Assembly: GCF_900101815.1 (NCBI RefSeq) | Contig: NZ_FNAO01000002.1 | Span: forward strand, 124,001 to 188,000 | Direction: 5' to 3' | Origin: Pricia antarctica | GTDB lineage: Bacteria > Bacteroidota > Bacteroidia > Flavobacteriales > Flavobacteriaceae | Length of the DNA: 64,000 nucleotides | Shown here: in pieces, positions 36,310 to 45,129 of the stretch | Layout: each line of letters opens with the position of its first letter | Position numbering within the stretch: the stretch's first letter is position 1 | Made by a program: the position numbers and the translations under genes | The notes under the pieces: model-generated | Told to the model about the DNA's origin: nothing | What the model saw: only the letters and a program-made list of their open reading frames with translations | Database searches by the model: none

Positions 36310-36723
36310 CTACGGCAGATTTGATTTTTCGATTCCATCGACCGATTTAGTGATGTCCCTTAGTCTGTTAATCTGCAAGGGCTTGGTCACAAAATCCCTT
36401 ACGAAACGGGGATATTCTTTCGCTAAACCCATATCGGATTCCGAAACGGAGGAGGTCACGATGATTACATCGATATTCTGGGAAAATGTACCTACCATCA
36501 TGTGTTCTAAAAACTCGAAGCCGCTCATCTCTGGCATGTTGATATCCAGCAGAATTAATATTCGTAAATCTTCTCCGCCATGCGCTTGAATGTCTTCCAA
36601 GGCCTTTTCGGGGTTTGTGAATACCTTTGCCCGCTCTTCCAGGCCCAATTTCCTGAGTAGTATACGATGCAGGAAATTTACCACATCGAAATCGTCTACC
36701 AAATAAATCAAGTCGTACTTCAT
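36310..36723 (-). CDS. Receiver-only response regulator, paralogue of its neighbour
   Basis: A single receiver domain of 137 residues. Motifs: LIYLVDDFDVVNFLHRILLR, where the third acidic position is Phe, ILLDINMPEMSGFEFLEHMM with the phospho-acceptor Asp, VIIVTSSVSESDMGL, and RDFVTKPLQINRL. The segments around the Asp, the Thr and the Lys are nearly identical to those of the protein at 35866, so the two arose by duplication. A short basic/polar C-terminal tail follows. It is the first gene of the pair. The partner kinase is not identified. Confidence 0.9.
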   Translation of the reverse strand: MKYDLIYLVDDFDVVNFLHRILLRKLGLEERAKVFTNPEKALEDIQAHGGEDLRILILLDINMPEMSGFEFLEHMMVGTFSQNIDVIIVTSSVSESDMGLAKEYPRFVRDFVTKPLQINRLRDITKSVDGIEKSNLP

Positions 36724-37254
36724 AAATCAATTTCATTAAATACCGTTTCACTTATAATTTAGTTATTTTTCAACTGAAGGATCCCAAAACCCATAAGGGC
36801 GGTTGGGAACTTTCTTGATGATTAACGTGAAAGCAGGTTGAAAAGTATAGTTTATGCGATTAGGGGTACTATTTGACATGTTAAAGCGATGTTATTAGGA
36901 ACTCATTATCGCACCAGGGTGTTCGCTGAGAGGACTTTCTTTAATATGCCAAAAATCATTTTTCATTTGGCAAAGGTACTACTAAGAGTTTGCCGACACA
37001 ATCGCACTGTCGATTTCGTTATCAAATATAGAATCGGATTTTGCTACTCGCCAACCGGATTTAAAAAGTAATTTTAACAACGTCCAGTGGTTTGTTCATG
37101 GGCTTGGAGTCCAAGGATGATTGTTGAAAATCTTTTAAATGGAGATGCCACAAAATCATTGAGTACGGCCAAAGGTGGGCCTAATTCCGAGAATCGGGAA
37201 ATTTTTTTCCAAGCTCAAATAAAAGATAGTATTTTACAATCGCTTTAGCTAAGC
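36724..37254. other. Long intergenic region upstream of the response regulator pair
   Basis: About 530 bp between the regulator start and the groEL terminator. A 60-codon frame at 36889-37071 has no recognisable domain and I regard it as chance. I saw no exact TAnnTTTG placed for the regulator gene, no RNA gene and no strong repeat. Confidence 0.4.
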
Positions 37255-37294
37255 AAAAAAAACCGCCCCGATACAAATATCGGGACGGTTTTTT
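37255..37294 (-). terminator. Rho-independent terminator after groEL
   Basis: The arms ACCGCCCCGATA and TATCGGGACGGT (one mismatch) enclose a CAAA loop with A- and T-runs on either side. It is 34 bp past the groEL stop codon. Confidence 0.85.
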
Positions 37295-37327
37295 AACAAT
37301 TTATAATTTGCATGTAGAGGCTAATGA

Positions 37328-39029
<1,702 letters not shown>

Positions 39030-39140
39030 CTGTTTAATTTTTCTTTAAGCGTTCTTTAAAAGGTTCTTGCCTTTCCGTATTGATATAGCGTATTAGTATA
39101 TCTTGAAAACCCGTAAATTTTTTGAAGTGTGATTCACGGG

Positions 39141-39160
39141 ATTCCCGCCTGAGCGGGAAT
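39141..39160. repeat. Perfect hairpin just after groES
   Basis: ATTCCCGC, CTGA loop, GCGGGAAT: a perfect 8-bp stem 13 bp beyond the groES stop codon, without a T-run. It may attenuate or process the groES-groEL message, or be one of the short dispersed hairpins of the genome. Confidence 0.6.
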
Positions 39161-39173
39161 GGCAAAAGAAGTA

Positions 39174-39452
39174 CTAGATAATCGCCAAAACGTCACTTTC
39201 GCGCATCATGAGATAATCATTTCCTTCAAGCTTGAGTTCAGTACCTGCATATTTGCCGTAAAGCACTTTATCGCCAACTTTGACGGTAACCTTATCGTCT
39301 TTGGTGCCGGGGCCTACCGCCACGACTTTGCCTTGTTGAGGTTTTTCTTTTGCCGTATCGGGAATGTAGATTCCGGACGCTGTTTTGGTCTCGGCGGCCA
39401 TTGGTTCGATAAGTACTCGGTCTGCCAATGGTTTGATGTTGACTTTTGCCAT
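39174..39452 (-). CDS. groES: Co-chaperonin GroES (10 kDa)
   Basis: A 92-residue heptameric lid of the GroEL cage. The protein shows [20 protein letters not shown], the mobile-loop segment [16 protein letters not shown], and [20 protein letters not shown], with [13 protein letters not shown] at the C-terminus, all standard for the family. It is first in the groES-groEL operon. About 95-110 bp upstream lies a TGNCA-N3-TGNCA motif that recurs at the miaB promoter and may mark a stress promoter. Confidence 0.97.
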   Translation of the reverse strand: MAKVNIKPLADRVLIEPMAAETKTASGIYIPDTAKEKPQQGKVVAVGPGTKDDKVTVKVGDKVLYGKYAGTELKLEGNDYLMMRESDVLAII

Positions 39453-39546
39453 ATTTCTAGTTTTAGTTTTAAAAAATGAAATTCTCCTTCTTACAAGTCA
39501 GAAATTATGCCATTACCTCAAACCTGACACTTTGTTAAAGCAAAAA

Positions 39547-39559
39547 TGCCAGCTTGTCA
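39547..39559. promoter_or_regulatory. TGNCA-N3-TGNCA motif upstream of groES
   Basis: TGCCAGCTTGTCA on the plus strand (TGACA-AGC-TGGCA on the minus strand). About 20 bp further toward groES the minus strand reads CAGGTTTG, a weak -7. The same motif with similar spacing precedes miaB. A looser copy (CTGTCATTTCCGTCAG) is at 39728-39743. Confidence 0.4.
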
Positions 39560-39763
39560 CTTTAGAGGCGGTTCGGAAATTTATCCACTGTTTTTTCAAG
39601 TCCCTTTTGCAGATTTCGTCGTTAAAATTTTGAACCATAGCTGTGCTGTCGTTAAAAATTTTTCAGAGAACGGTATCAAAAATGAACCATAAAAATGCCA
39701 ATGATCATAATTCAGATCTTCTCTGAACTGTCATTTCCGTCAGTTATTTTTGATTTTTAAGCT

Positions 39764-40135
39764 TTAAAGACTATCCGTTGGATTGGATTCGTCCGTTGCA
39801 GGGGCCGAAGGTGTTGTGGGAAGAGATTCGGGCACTTCTTCAGGCAGGGTCGTTTCAATGTCGTCTCCATTAAGCAATTTGGATTCGCCTTCACCGAAGC
39901 TACCTTTTAAAGACACATTGGATGCCAAAATCAGGACCACCAGAAATGTGGCCAAAATCCATGTGCTCTTGTCCAGAAAGTCACCGGTCTTTTTGACTCC
40001 GCCTACGATTTGGCTACCACCGCCGCCAAAAGAAGACGACAACCCGCCACCTTTAGGATTTTGTACCATTATGACCAATATTAGTAGAAAGCAGACTAAT
40101 AGGATAAGAATTAAAAATATGGTAAACGTACTCAT
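39764..40135 (-). CDS. secG: Preprotein translocase subunit SecG
   Basis: A 123-residue inner-membrane protein of the SecYEG translocon. It has two hydrophobic segments (TIFLILILLVCFLLILVIMV and ILATFLVVLILASN) around the conserved loop NPKGGGLSSSFGGGGSQIVG. The C-terminal tail is acidic and rich in Ser, Thr and Pro (SLPTTPSAPATDESNPTDSL), longer than in E. coli but usual in Bacteroidota as far as I recall. A TACCTTTG -7 element lies 25 bp upstream. Confidence 0.95.
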   Translation of the reverse strand: MSTFTIFLILILLVCFLLILVIMVQNPKGGGLSSSFGGGGSQIVGGVKKTGDFLDKSTWILATFLVVLILASNVSLKGSFGEGESKLLNGDDIETTLPEEVPESLPTTPSAPATDESNPTDSL

Positions 40136-40159
40136 GGGAAAAAGTTAAAGGTTGAAGGT

Positions 40160-40167
40160 CAAAGGTA
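40160..40167 (-). promoter_or_regulatory. -7 element upstream of secG
   Basis: The minus strand reads TACCTTTG (TAnnTTTG), 25 bp before the secG ATG, within a short purine-rich stretch of near-repeats. Confidence 0.4.
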
Positions 40168-40280
40168 AAGGCTTGGTCGCGGAATAGGGTAAAATGTACG
40201 ACTATTGGCCTTCTACAGTAACCTAAAATTGTATCGATGAAACCGGCGAAGCTACACTTAAAGTATAAAACAATTACTGA

Positions 40281-41201
40281 CTATTGTGAATTATCCTCTT
40301 TAAGTCGCTCGACCGCTTTAATTCGGTCTGCAAAGAAACCACTTTTTTCCGGATATTTCAAACTTAAAATTTTGAAGGCCTGAATCGCTTTTTTATATTT
40401 TTTTTGCTCTAGATACACCTTGGCCAATGTCTCTGTCATCAGCTCTTTGGTATCGAAATTAACGGAATCTCGGATGGCCGCTTTCGGCACGTCTTTTTGG
40501 GGTTTGATCTTTGGATTATCGGCAATGAATTTGTCGATAAGCTCGAATCTTTTTGATTTTATGGGGTTTTCCTCCATTGGAAAATGGATGTTCTCCATTT
40601 CTTTCTCATCTTCACTTCTTCCGTCTCTTTTGACCGTTTTGAAGGAGCTTAGCTGAAGCCATTCGCTGAAAGAATACTTTTCCTTTTTGGTAAAGGGCAG
40701 TGGTTCACCGAGTTCCAGGTCTCGGGAGGTATTATTTTCGGCTTCTTTAAGTGCTTTGTCTATTTTGGGGTCTTTGGATGTGAAAAGTCCCGGATCAAAC
40801 AGGGCGTCCGCTTCGGCTTGGGTCAAGGGTAACGCAGTATCTTCCTCTGCTTCGGAATTATTGGCCACCGATTTTTGAGGAATTACGGCGTCAGATTGGA
40901 TTTCGGTATCGACCAAGCTCGTAGTTTTTCCCGATAGGGTATCGGAAATACTATTCTGTAGGAAGTTTTTGGACGTAATAAAATCAAAAAGCACCTCGCG
41001 GTCGGCCGTGTAAGCGGCGGTAACCTTCAGGGCATTGTTGTATTTGAAACTGTTCAGGCTTTTCAGTCCCTTTAAATGAAGCGAACGTGCCGCTTGAAAA
41101 TAGGGAAATTCTTCCAATACCTCTTCCAACTGGTTGGTCCGTAAAGGGGAGACCACCTTGTCAGGATGCTGTAAGAGATATGTGAAGTCTTTTACGTTCA
41201 T
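40281..41201 (-). CDS. TPR-like hypothetical protein of the lptE-secG cluster
   Basis: A protein of 306 residues. I start it at the ATG at 41201 (MNVKDFTYLLQHPDKVVSPL); a longer frame upstream would overlap lptE. The N-terminus is helical (EEVLEEFPYFQAARSLHLKG), the middle is polar and probably disordered, and the C-terminus has a TPR-like helix pair (ETLAKVYLEQKKYKKAIQAF, KILSLKYPEKSGFFADRI). No enzyme motif or signal peptide is seen. It lies 10 bp after lptE on the same strand. I recall this arrangement from other Flavobacteriia. The function is unknown. Confidence 0.82.
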   Translation of the reverse strand: MNVKDFTYLLQHPDKVVSPLRTNQLEEVLEEFPYFQAARSLHLKGLKSLNSFKYNNALKVTAAYTADREVLFDFITSKNFLQNSISDTLSGKTTSLVDTEIQSDAVIPQKSVANNSEAEEDTALPLTQAEADALFDPGLFTSKDPKIDKALKEAENNTSRDLELGEPLPFTKKEKYSFSEWLQLSSFKTVKRDGRSEDEKEMENIHFPMEENPIKSKRFELIDKFIADNPKIKPQKDVPKAAIRDSVNFDTKELMTETLAKVYLEQKKYKKAIQAFKILSLKYPEKSGFFADRIKAVERLKEDNSQ

Positions 41202-41211
41202 TTCTTTTCGA

Positions 41212-41730
41212 TTACCAATCTGCCAATGATTCATTGAAAATATCTTGGGTAATCCGCTCAAAAATAATTTCGAGGGCTTCGCTTTTTATGGCGGAAGGTT
41301 GGGTCGCTGCGGGGAAATCATAAAAGAACGAAAAACGCTGTTCAAAATCCGCATCCTCTTTTGTCTTGTTGTAAAAACGGACGTTCACCGCCATTGATAA
41401 CCGGTTTTGGGCGGCCGTTTGTTGGGCGGTGGCGCTCATGGGTGAGATACGGTACTCCACAATCTCACCTTCATATAGTAAGTCTCCGTTTGAGGAAGTC
41501 AGGTCCAAGCTGGTCTGGTTCAATATCCTATCCTGTAAAGCTTGGGTAAAATCCCGTTCCAATCCCGGTTCAAAAACGGAACCCGGATTTTGGGTAGCGT
41601 AATTCTGGAACCTAGGCACAGCAAATGTCTTGGCCGTACCCACATCACCACCGGTAAAGTTGTAAACGCCGCAGCTGTTCTGGAACAGGGCCAATACGAA
41701 TGAAAATAGAATTACTTTATACTTTTTCAA
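41212..41730 (-). CDS. lptE: LPS-assembly lipoprotein LptE
   Basis: A 172-residue outer-membrane lipoprotein with signal (MKKYKVILFSFVLALFQNSC, Cys at residue 20). The Bacteroidota LptE pattern is clear: CGVYNFTGGDVGTAKTFAVP, then SVFEPGLERDFTQALQDRIL, DLLYEGEIVEYRISPMSATA, LSMAVNVRFYNKTKEDADFE, and the late FERITQDIFNESLADW. By family it plugs the LptD barrel that inserts LPS in the outer membrane. It is between a degraded acetyltransferase gene and the TPR-like gene; the sigma-54 activator gene lies further upstream. Confidence 0.9.
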   Translation of the reverse strand: MKKYKVILFSFVLALFQNSCGVYNFTGGDVGTAKTFAVPRFQNYATQNPGSVFEPGLERDFTQALQDRILNQTSLDLTSSNGDLLYEGEIVEYRISPMSATAQQTAAQNRLSMAVNVRFYNKTKEDADFEQRFSFFYDFPAATQPSAIKSEALEIIFERITQDIFNESLADW

Positions 41731-41769
41731 TTTTTTAAGCTATTGTTTTTAAAATTCCAAATTCCAAAA

Positions 41770-42015
41770 TTAACTGTATTTAATTTTATTAACGACCGCA
41801 GTTTCAATTGCCATTATGGATAGAAATCGATTCTTGATCGAACTTTCTAGTTTTCCGATGACACGGAAACCAAGTTTGGAGTAAAAATTCTCTGCATCCT
41901 CTTTCCAACCTTCGATTTGTTCTTTTTCGTAATTCCAGCACCATTTCGACCGAATTGATAATTCTGTCAAACTCTTAGCATCAGTTTCTATGGCTTTGGT
42001 AATTTTCAACGTCAT
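41770..42015 (-). pseudogene. GNAT acetyltransferase with a large internal deletion
   Basis: A frame of 81 codons that joins a GNAT N-terminus (LKITKAIETDAKSLTELSIR, then KWCWNYEKEQIEGWKED) directly to a GNAT C-terminus (AENFYSKLGFRVIGKLESSI). An intact GNAT protein of this type has roughly 70-80 more residues between the two, including the acetyl-CoA-binding loop, which is absent here. The reading frame survived the deletion. It cannot bind acetyl-CoA as it stands, so I call it a pseudogene. It sits between the sigma-54 activator gene and lptE. Confidence 0.75.
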
Positions 42016-42066
42016 TTATTGGAAACACTATACTATATAAGTCTGCCCATCGCAAACCACAAACCA

Positions 42067-43338
42067 TCAAAGATCATATTGCTTAATTTTCCGATACAGC
42101 GTCCGCTCCGAAATGCCGAGTTCCCCGGCGGCGGCCTTTCGTTTGCCCCGGTTGCGCTCCAGCGATTTTTTGATGAGCTCTACTTCCTTTTCCTGTAAAG
42201 ATAGGGTTTCTTCTTCCTGGATTTCTTCGGCGAAATGGTACTTATCTTCTTGAGGCGATTTTTGTGGCGGTCTATAGGAATCGTGCTCGGGCAACTGCAG
42301 AACTTCAAGCGGATCGCGGTCGTCGTCTTCCATAACATCTTCTCCGTTATCGCCGTAGATTTTTTGTATAAGGCCCTCATTCTCTTCCTGAACCTTGTCG
42401 CCGTCATTGTTCCTCATCAAGGCCAAGGTCAGTTTCTTCAGGTCGTTGAGGTCGCCTTTCATATCGAAAAGTACCTTGTAGAGTATCTCCCTTTCGTTGC
42501 TAAAATCGCCTTCCGATTTTTTTTGTCCGATCACTGCGGGCAGGTTCGAACCGCTAGAATCGGGCAAATATCCTTTCAAGGTATCCCAAGATACGATGCG
42601 GCTCTGTTCGAGTACCGATATCTGTTCGGCAATATTTCGAAGTTGGCGGATATTTCCCGGCCAACGGTATTTCAATAAGAGATGCACCGCATTATCCTCC
42701 AAGCGAATGGTGGGCATCTTGTATTTGGTGCCAAAATCGGAAGCGAATTTGCGAAAGAGCAAATGAATATCTTCCTGTCTATCCCGTAAGGGCGGAATAT
42801 GAATTTCGACCGTACTCAATCGATAGTACAGATCTTCTCGGAACTTTTCTTTTTTAATGGCCTCGAACATATTGATATTGGTGGCCGCAACGATACGCAC
42901 ATCGGTCTTTTGCACTTGAGAGGATCCTACTTTCAGGAATTCTCCATTTTCCAAAACCCGCAAAAGGCGCACTTGGGTGGTCAAGGGCAGCTCGCCGACC
43001 TCGTCCAGAAAAATGGTACCGCCATCGGCCACTTCGAAATAGCCGTTACGGGTCTGGGTAGCCCCTGTAAAAGCCCCTTTTTCGTGACCGAAAAGCTCAC
43101 TGTCGATGGTGCCTTCGGGAATCGCCCCGCAATTCACCGCGATGTACTTGGCATGCTTGCGGTGCGAAAGTGAATGTATAATTTTGGGAATAGCTTCCTT
43201 ACCGACCCCGCTTTCCCCGGTCACCAATACAGAAATATCGGTAGGTGCCACCTGCGTTGCCTTTTCTATGGCACGGTTTAGCTTTGGATCGTTACCGATG
43301 ATTTCAAAGCGCTGTTTTATGGATTGAACGTTTTCCAT
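42067..43338 (-). CDS. Sigma-54-dependent transcriptional activator without a sensory domain
   Basis: A 423-residue enhancer-binding protein. The AAA+ domain begins almost at the N-terminus: VLVTGESGVGKEAIPKIIHS (Walker A, about residue 41), GHEKGAFTGATQTRNGYFEV (the GAFTGA loop that contacts sigma-54), DGGTIFLDEVGELPL (Walker B) and LLKYRWPGNIRQLRNIAEQI. An acidic linker follows, then a Fis-type helix-turn-helix (RKAAAGELGISERTLYRKIK). There is no receiver, GAF or PAS domain. I use the ATG at 43338 (MENVQSIKQRF). It lies between miaB and lptE, so envelope genes are plausible targets (inference). Confidence 0.93.
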   Translation of the reverse strand: MENVQSIKQRFEIIGNDPKLNRAIEKATQVAPTDISVLVTGESGVGKEAIPKIIHSLSHRKHAKYIAVNCGAIPEGTIDSELFGHEKGAFTGATQTRNGYFEVADGGTIFLDEVGELPLTTQVRLLRVLENGEFLKVGSSQVQKTDVRIVAATNINMFEAIKKEKFREDLYYRLSTVEIHIPPLRDRQEDIHLLFRKFASDFGTKYKMPTIRLEDNAVHLLLKYRWPGNIRQLRNIAEQISVLEQSRIVSWDTLKGYLPDSSGSNLPAVIGQKKSEGDFSNEREILYKVLFDMKGDLNDLKKLTLALMRNNDGDKVQEENEGLIQKIYGDNGEDVMEDDDRDPLEVLQLPEHDSYRPPQKSPQEDKYHFAEEIQEEETLSLQEKEVELIKKSLERNRGKRKAAAGELGISERTLYRKIKQYDL

Positions 43339-43347
43339 TTTGTGTCT

Positions 43348-43389
43348 TTCCCGCCCTTCGGCTGTGCTCAGCACAAGCCTTGTCGGGAA
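43348..43389. repeat. Palindromic hairpin repeat upstream of the sigma-54 activator
   Basis: TTCCCG at one end pairs with CGGGAA at the other; inside, GTGCT-C-AGCAC forms a stem. It shares GCTCAGCA-AAGCCT and TCGGGAA with the element in the groES-groEL spacer (38985-39029), so both belong to one dispersed family. It starts 10 bp before the activator's ATG, in its leader. Confidence 0.6.
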
Positions 43390-43440
43390 TCTTCTTATTT
43401 ATGTTGTACATCCCCGAAAAACGGGGAAGTATTGATTATT

Positions 43441-43482
43441 ATTCGCTATTCGCTATTCGCTATTCGCTATTCGCTATTCGCT
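43441..43482. repeat. Heptamer microsatellite ATTCGCT x 6
   Basis: Six perfect tandem copies of ATTCGCT (AGCGAAT on the minus strand), between the miaB stop codon (43488) and the sigma-54 activator start (43338). Copy number of such arrays can change by slippage, altering leader length upstream of the activator. Confidence 0.9.
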
Positions 43483-43487
43483 GCTCC

Positions 43488-44927
43488 CTACTGAACCCTC
43501 CCAACAGCCTCGCCTAATAAGGTGGCCGAAGTACAACTATCCATCCGTACCATTACGAAATCCCCTACCTTATAATCCTCTTTCGGAAACACGGCCACGG
43601 TATTCTGCGAATTGCGCCCCATCCAATGTTTATCCGATTTTTTTGACGGACCTTCGATCAGAACTTCCTGAGTTTTGCCTAAGTGCTGCGCTGTGCGTTC
43701 TTGGCAATGGTTGCGTTGTAGGGCTATGATTTCGGCCAATCGCCGTTTCTTGGTCTCCAAAGGTACGTCGTCTTCCAAATTACGCGCCGCCATGGTACCT
43801 GGGCGTTCGGAATAGGCGTACATAAATCCGTAATCGTACTTGACGTATTCCAATAAGGATAAGGTATCTTGATGGTCGGCCTCCGTTTCCGTTGGAAATC
43901 CGGAAATCATATCCTGTGAAATACCTACATCGGGAATAATCTTTCGGATGTTGTCGATCAGTTCAAAATATTCTTCGCGGGTATGCAGGCGGTTCATCGC
44001 TTTCAAGATACGGTTGCTACCGCTTTGCACGGGCAGATGCACGTAATTGCAGATGTTATCATATTTTGCCATGATGCGGATGACATCCAAGGTCATATCC
44101 TGTGGATTCGAGGTCGAAAACCGGATGCGCATTTTAGGCTGTGCCAAAGCAACATTCTCCAAAAGCTGCGCGAAATCGACGGCCATCGCTTTTTCCATAT
44201 CCGAAGCTTTGCTATAATCTTTTTTCAATCCCCCGCCATACCAGAGATAACTGTCGACGTTTTGGCCAAGCAGGGTAATTTCCTTAAAGCCCTTATCCCA
44301 AAGATCGTTGACCTCTTCAACTATGGATTGTGGGTCACGGCTACGTTCTCGCCCCCGAGTAAAGGGAACTACGCAAAATGTACACATATTGTCGCAGCCG
44401 CGGGTGATGGAAACGAGAGCGGTTATTCCGTTTGAATTCAGGCGAACGGGCGCCACGTCGCCATAGGTTTCCTCTTTTGAAAGAATGACATTTACTGCAT
44501 TTCGGCCTTCGTCAATTTCCTGGACGAGGTTGGGCAGGTCTTTGTAGGCATCGGGGCCAACCACCATATCCACAATTTTTTCTTCCTCTAAGAATTGATG
44601 TTTTAGGCGTTCGGCCATACAACCGAGAACGCCGACTTTCATCTGCGGGCGATATTTTTTGACAGCGTTGAATTTCTCGAGCCGTTTGCGAACGGTGAGT
44701 TCCGCCTTTTCGCGAATGGAGCAGGTGTTGATCAAAACCAGATCGGCCTCGTTGAGTTCTTGGGTGGTATCGAAACCTTCATTGGCCAAGATCGAAGCTA
44801 CGATTTCACTGTCGGAAAAGTTCATCTGGCAGCCATAGCTTTCGATATAAAGCTTCCGGCCGTTTGATTTTAGCTTTTTCGGTGATAGGGTAGTGCCCTG
44901 AACCGATTCGTCAATAATTTTTTGCAT
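43488..44927 (-). CDS. miaB: tRNA-2-methylthio-N6-dimethylallyladenosine synthase
   Basis: A radical-SAM methylthiotransferase of 479 residues modifying A37 of tRNAs. The N-terminal UPF0004 domain has [20 protein letters not shown] and [15 protein letters not shown] with cluster-binding Cys, plus [12 protein letters not shown]. The radical-SAM Cys triplet is in [20 protein letters not shown]. The C-terminal TRAM domain is visible in [20 protein letters not shown]. The length is slightly above the E. coli enzyme because of the N-terminus. A good promoter (TTG-N21-TATATTTG) precedes it. The sigma-54 activator gene follows after 149 bp. Confidence 0.96.
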   Translation of the reverse strand: MQKIIDESVQGTTLSPKKLKSNGRKLYIESYGCQMNFSDSEIVASILANEGFDTTQELNEADLVLINTCSIREKAELTVRKRLEKFNAVKKYRPQMKVGVLGCMAERLKHQFLEEEKIVDMVVGPDAYKDLPNLVQEIDEGRNAVNVILSKEETYGDVAPVRLNSNGITALVSITRGCDNMCTFCVVPFTRGRERSRDPQSIVEEVNDLWDKGFKEITLLGQNVDSYLWYGGGLKKDYSKASDMEKAMAVDFAQLLENVALAQPKMRIRFSTSNPQDMTLDVIRIMAKYDNICNYVHLPVQSGSNRILKAMNRLHTREEYFELIDNIRKIIPDVGISQDMISGFPTETEADHQDTLSLLEYVKYDYGFMYAYSERPGTMAARNLEDDVPLETKKRRLAEIIALQRNHCQERTAQHLGKTQEVLIEGPSKKSDKHWMGRNSQNTVAVFPKEDYKVGDFVMVRMDSCTSATLLGEAVGRVQ

Positions 44928-44970
44928 ATCCTTTTACCTACTCTAAATCCTATTAAAATTAAGGAAAGGG

Positions 44971-45009
44971 CAAATATACCACTAATTCCATTTTAGTGAC
45001 AAAATGACA
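44971..45009 (-). promoter_or_regulatory. miaB promoter with overlapping TGNCA-N3-TGNCA motif
   Basis: On the minus strand, TTG (45000-45002), 21 bases, then TATATTTG (44971-44978), matching the Bacteroidota TTG / TAnnTTTG pattern; the ATG is 43 bp further. The -33 region lies inside TGTCATTTTGTCA (44997-45009), the motif also seen upstream of groES. Confidence 0.6.
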
Positions 45010-45129
45010 GTTATAAAATTAGTTTAAAATCTGACGCAACGTTTTAGTGTCCTGAGTATCTTATCCATAGAACTCCTAAGGAGTTTTACAGATAGATTTG
45101 ATAAATTAACCACTTTAAATTCCAAAAAA

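Noticed and set aside
36889-37071. Possible small gene upstream of the response regulators
   Set aside because: 60 codons with no domain, weak start context and no promoter element.
42235-42678. 147-codon plus-strand frame opposite the sigma-54 activator
   Set aside because: Antisense of a clear AAA+ protein; no start context or domain.
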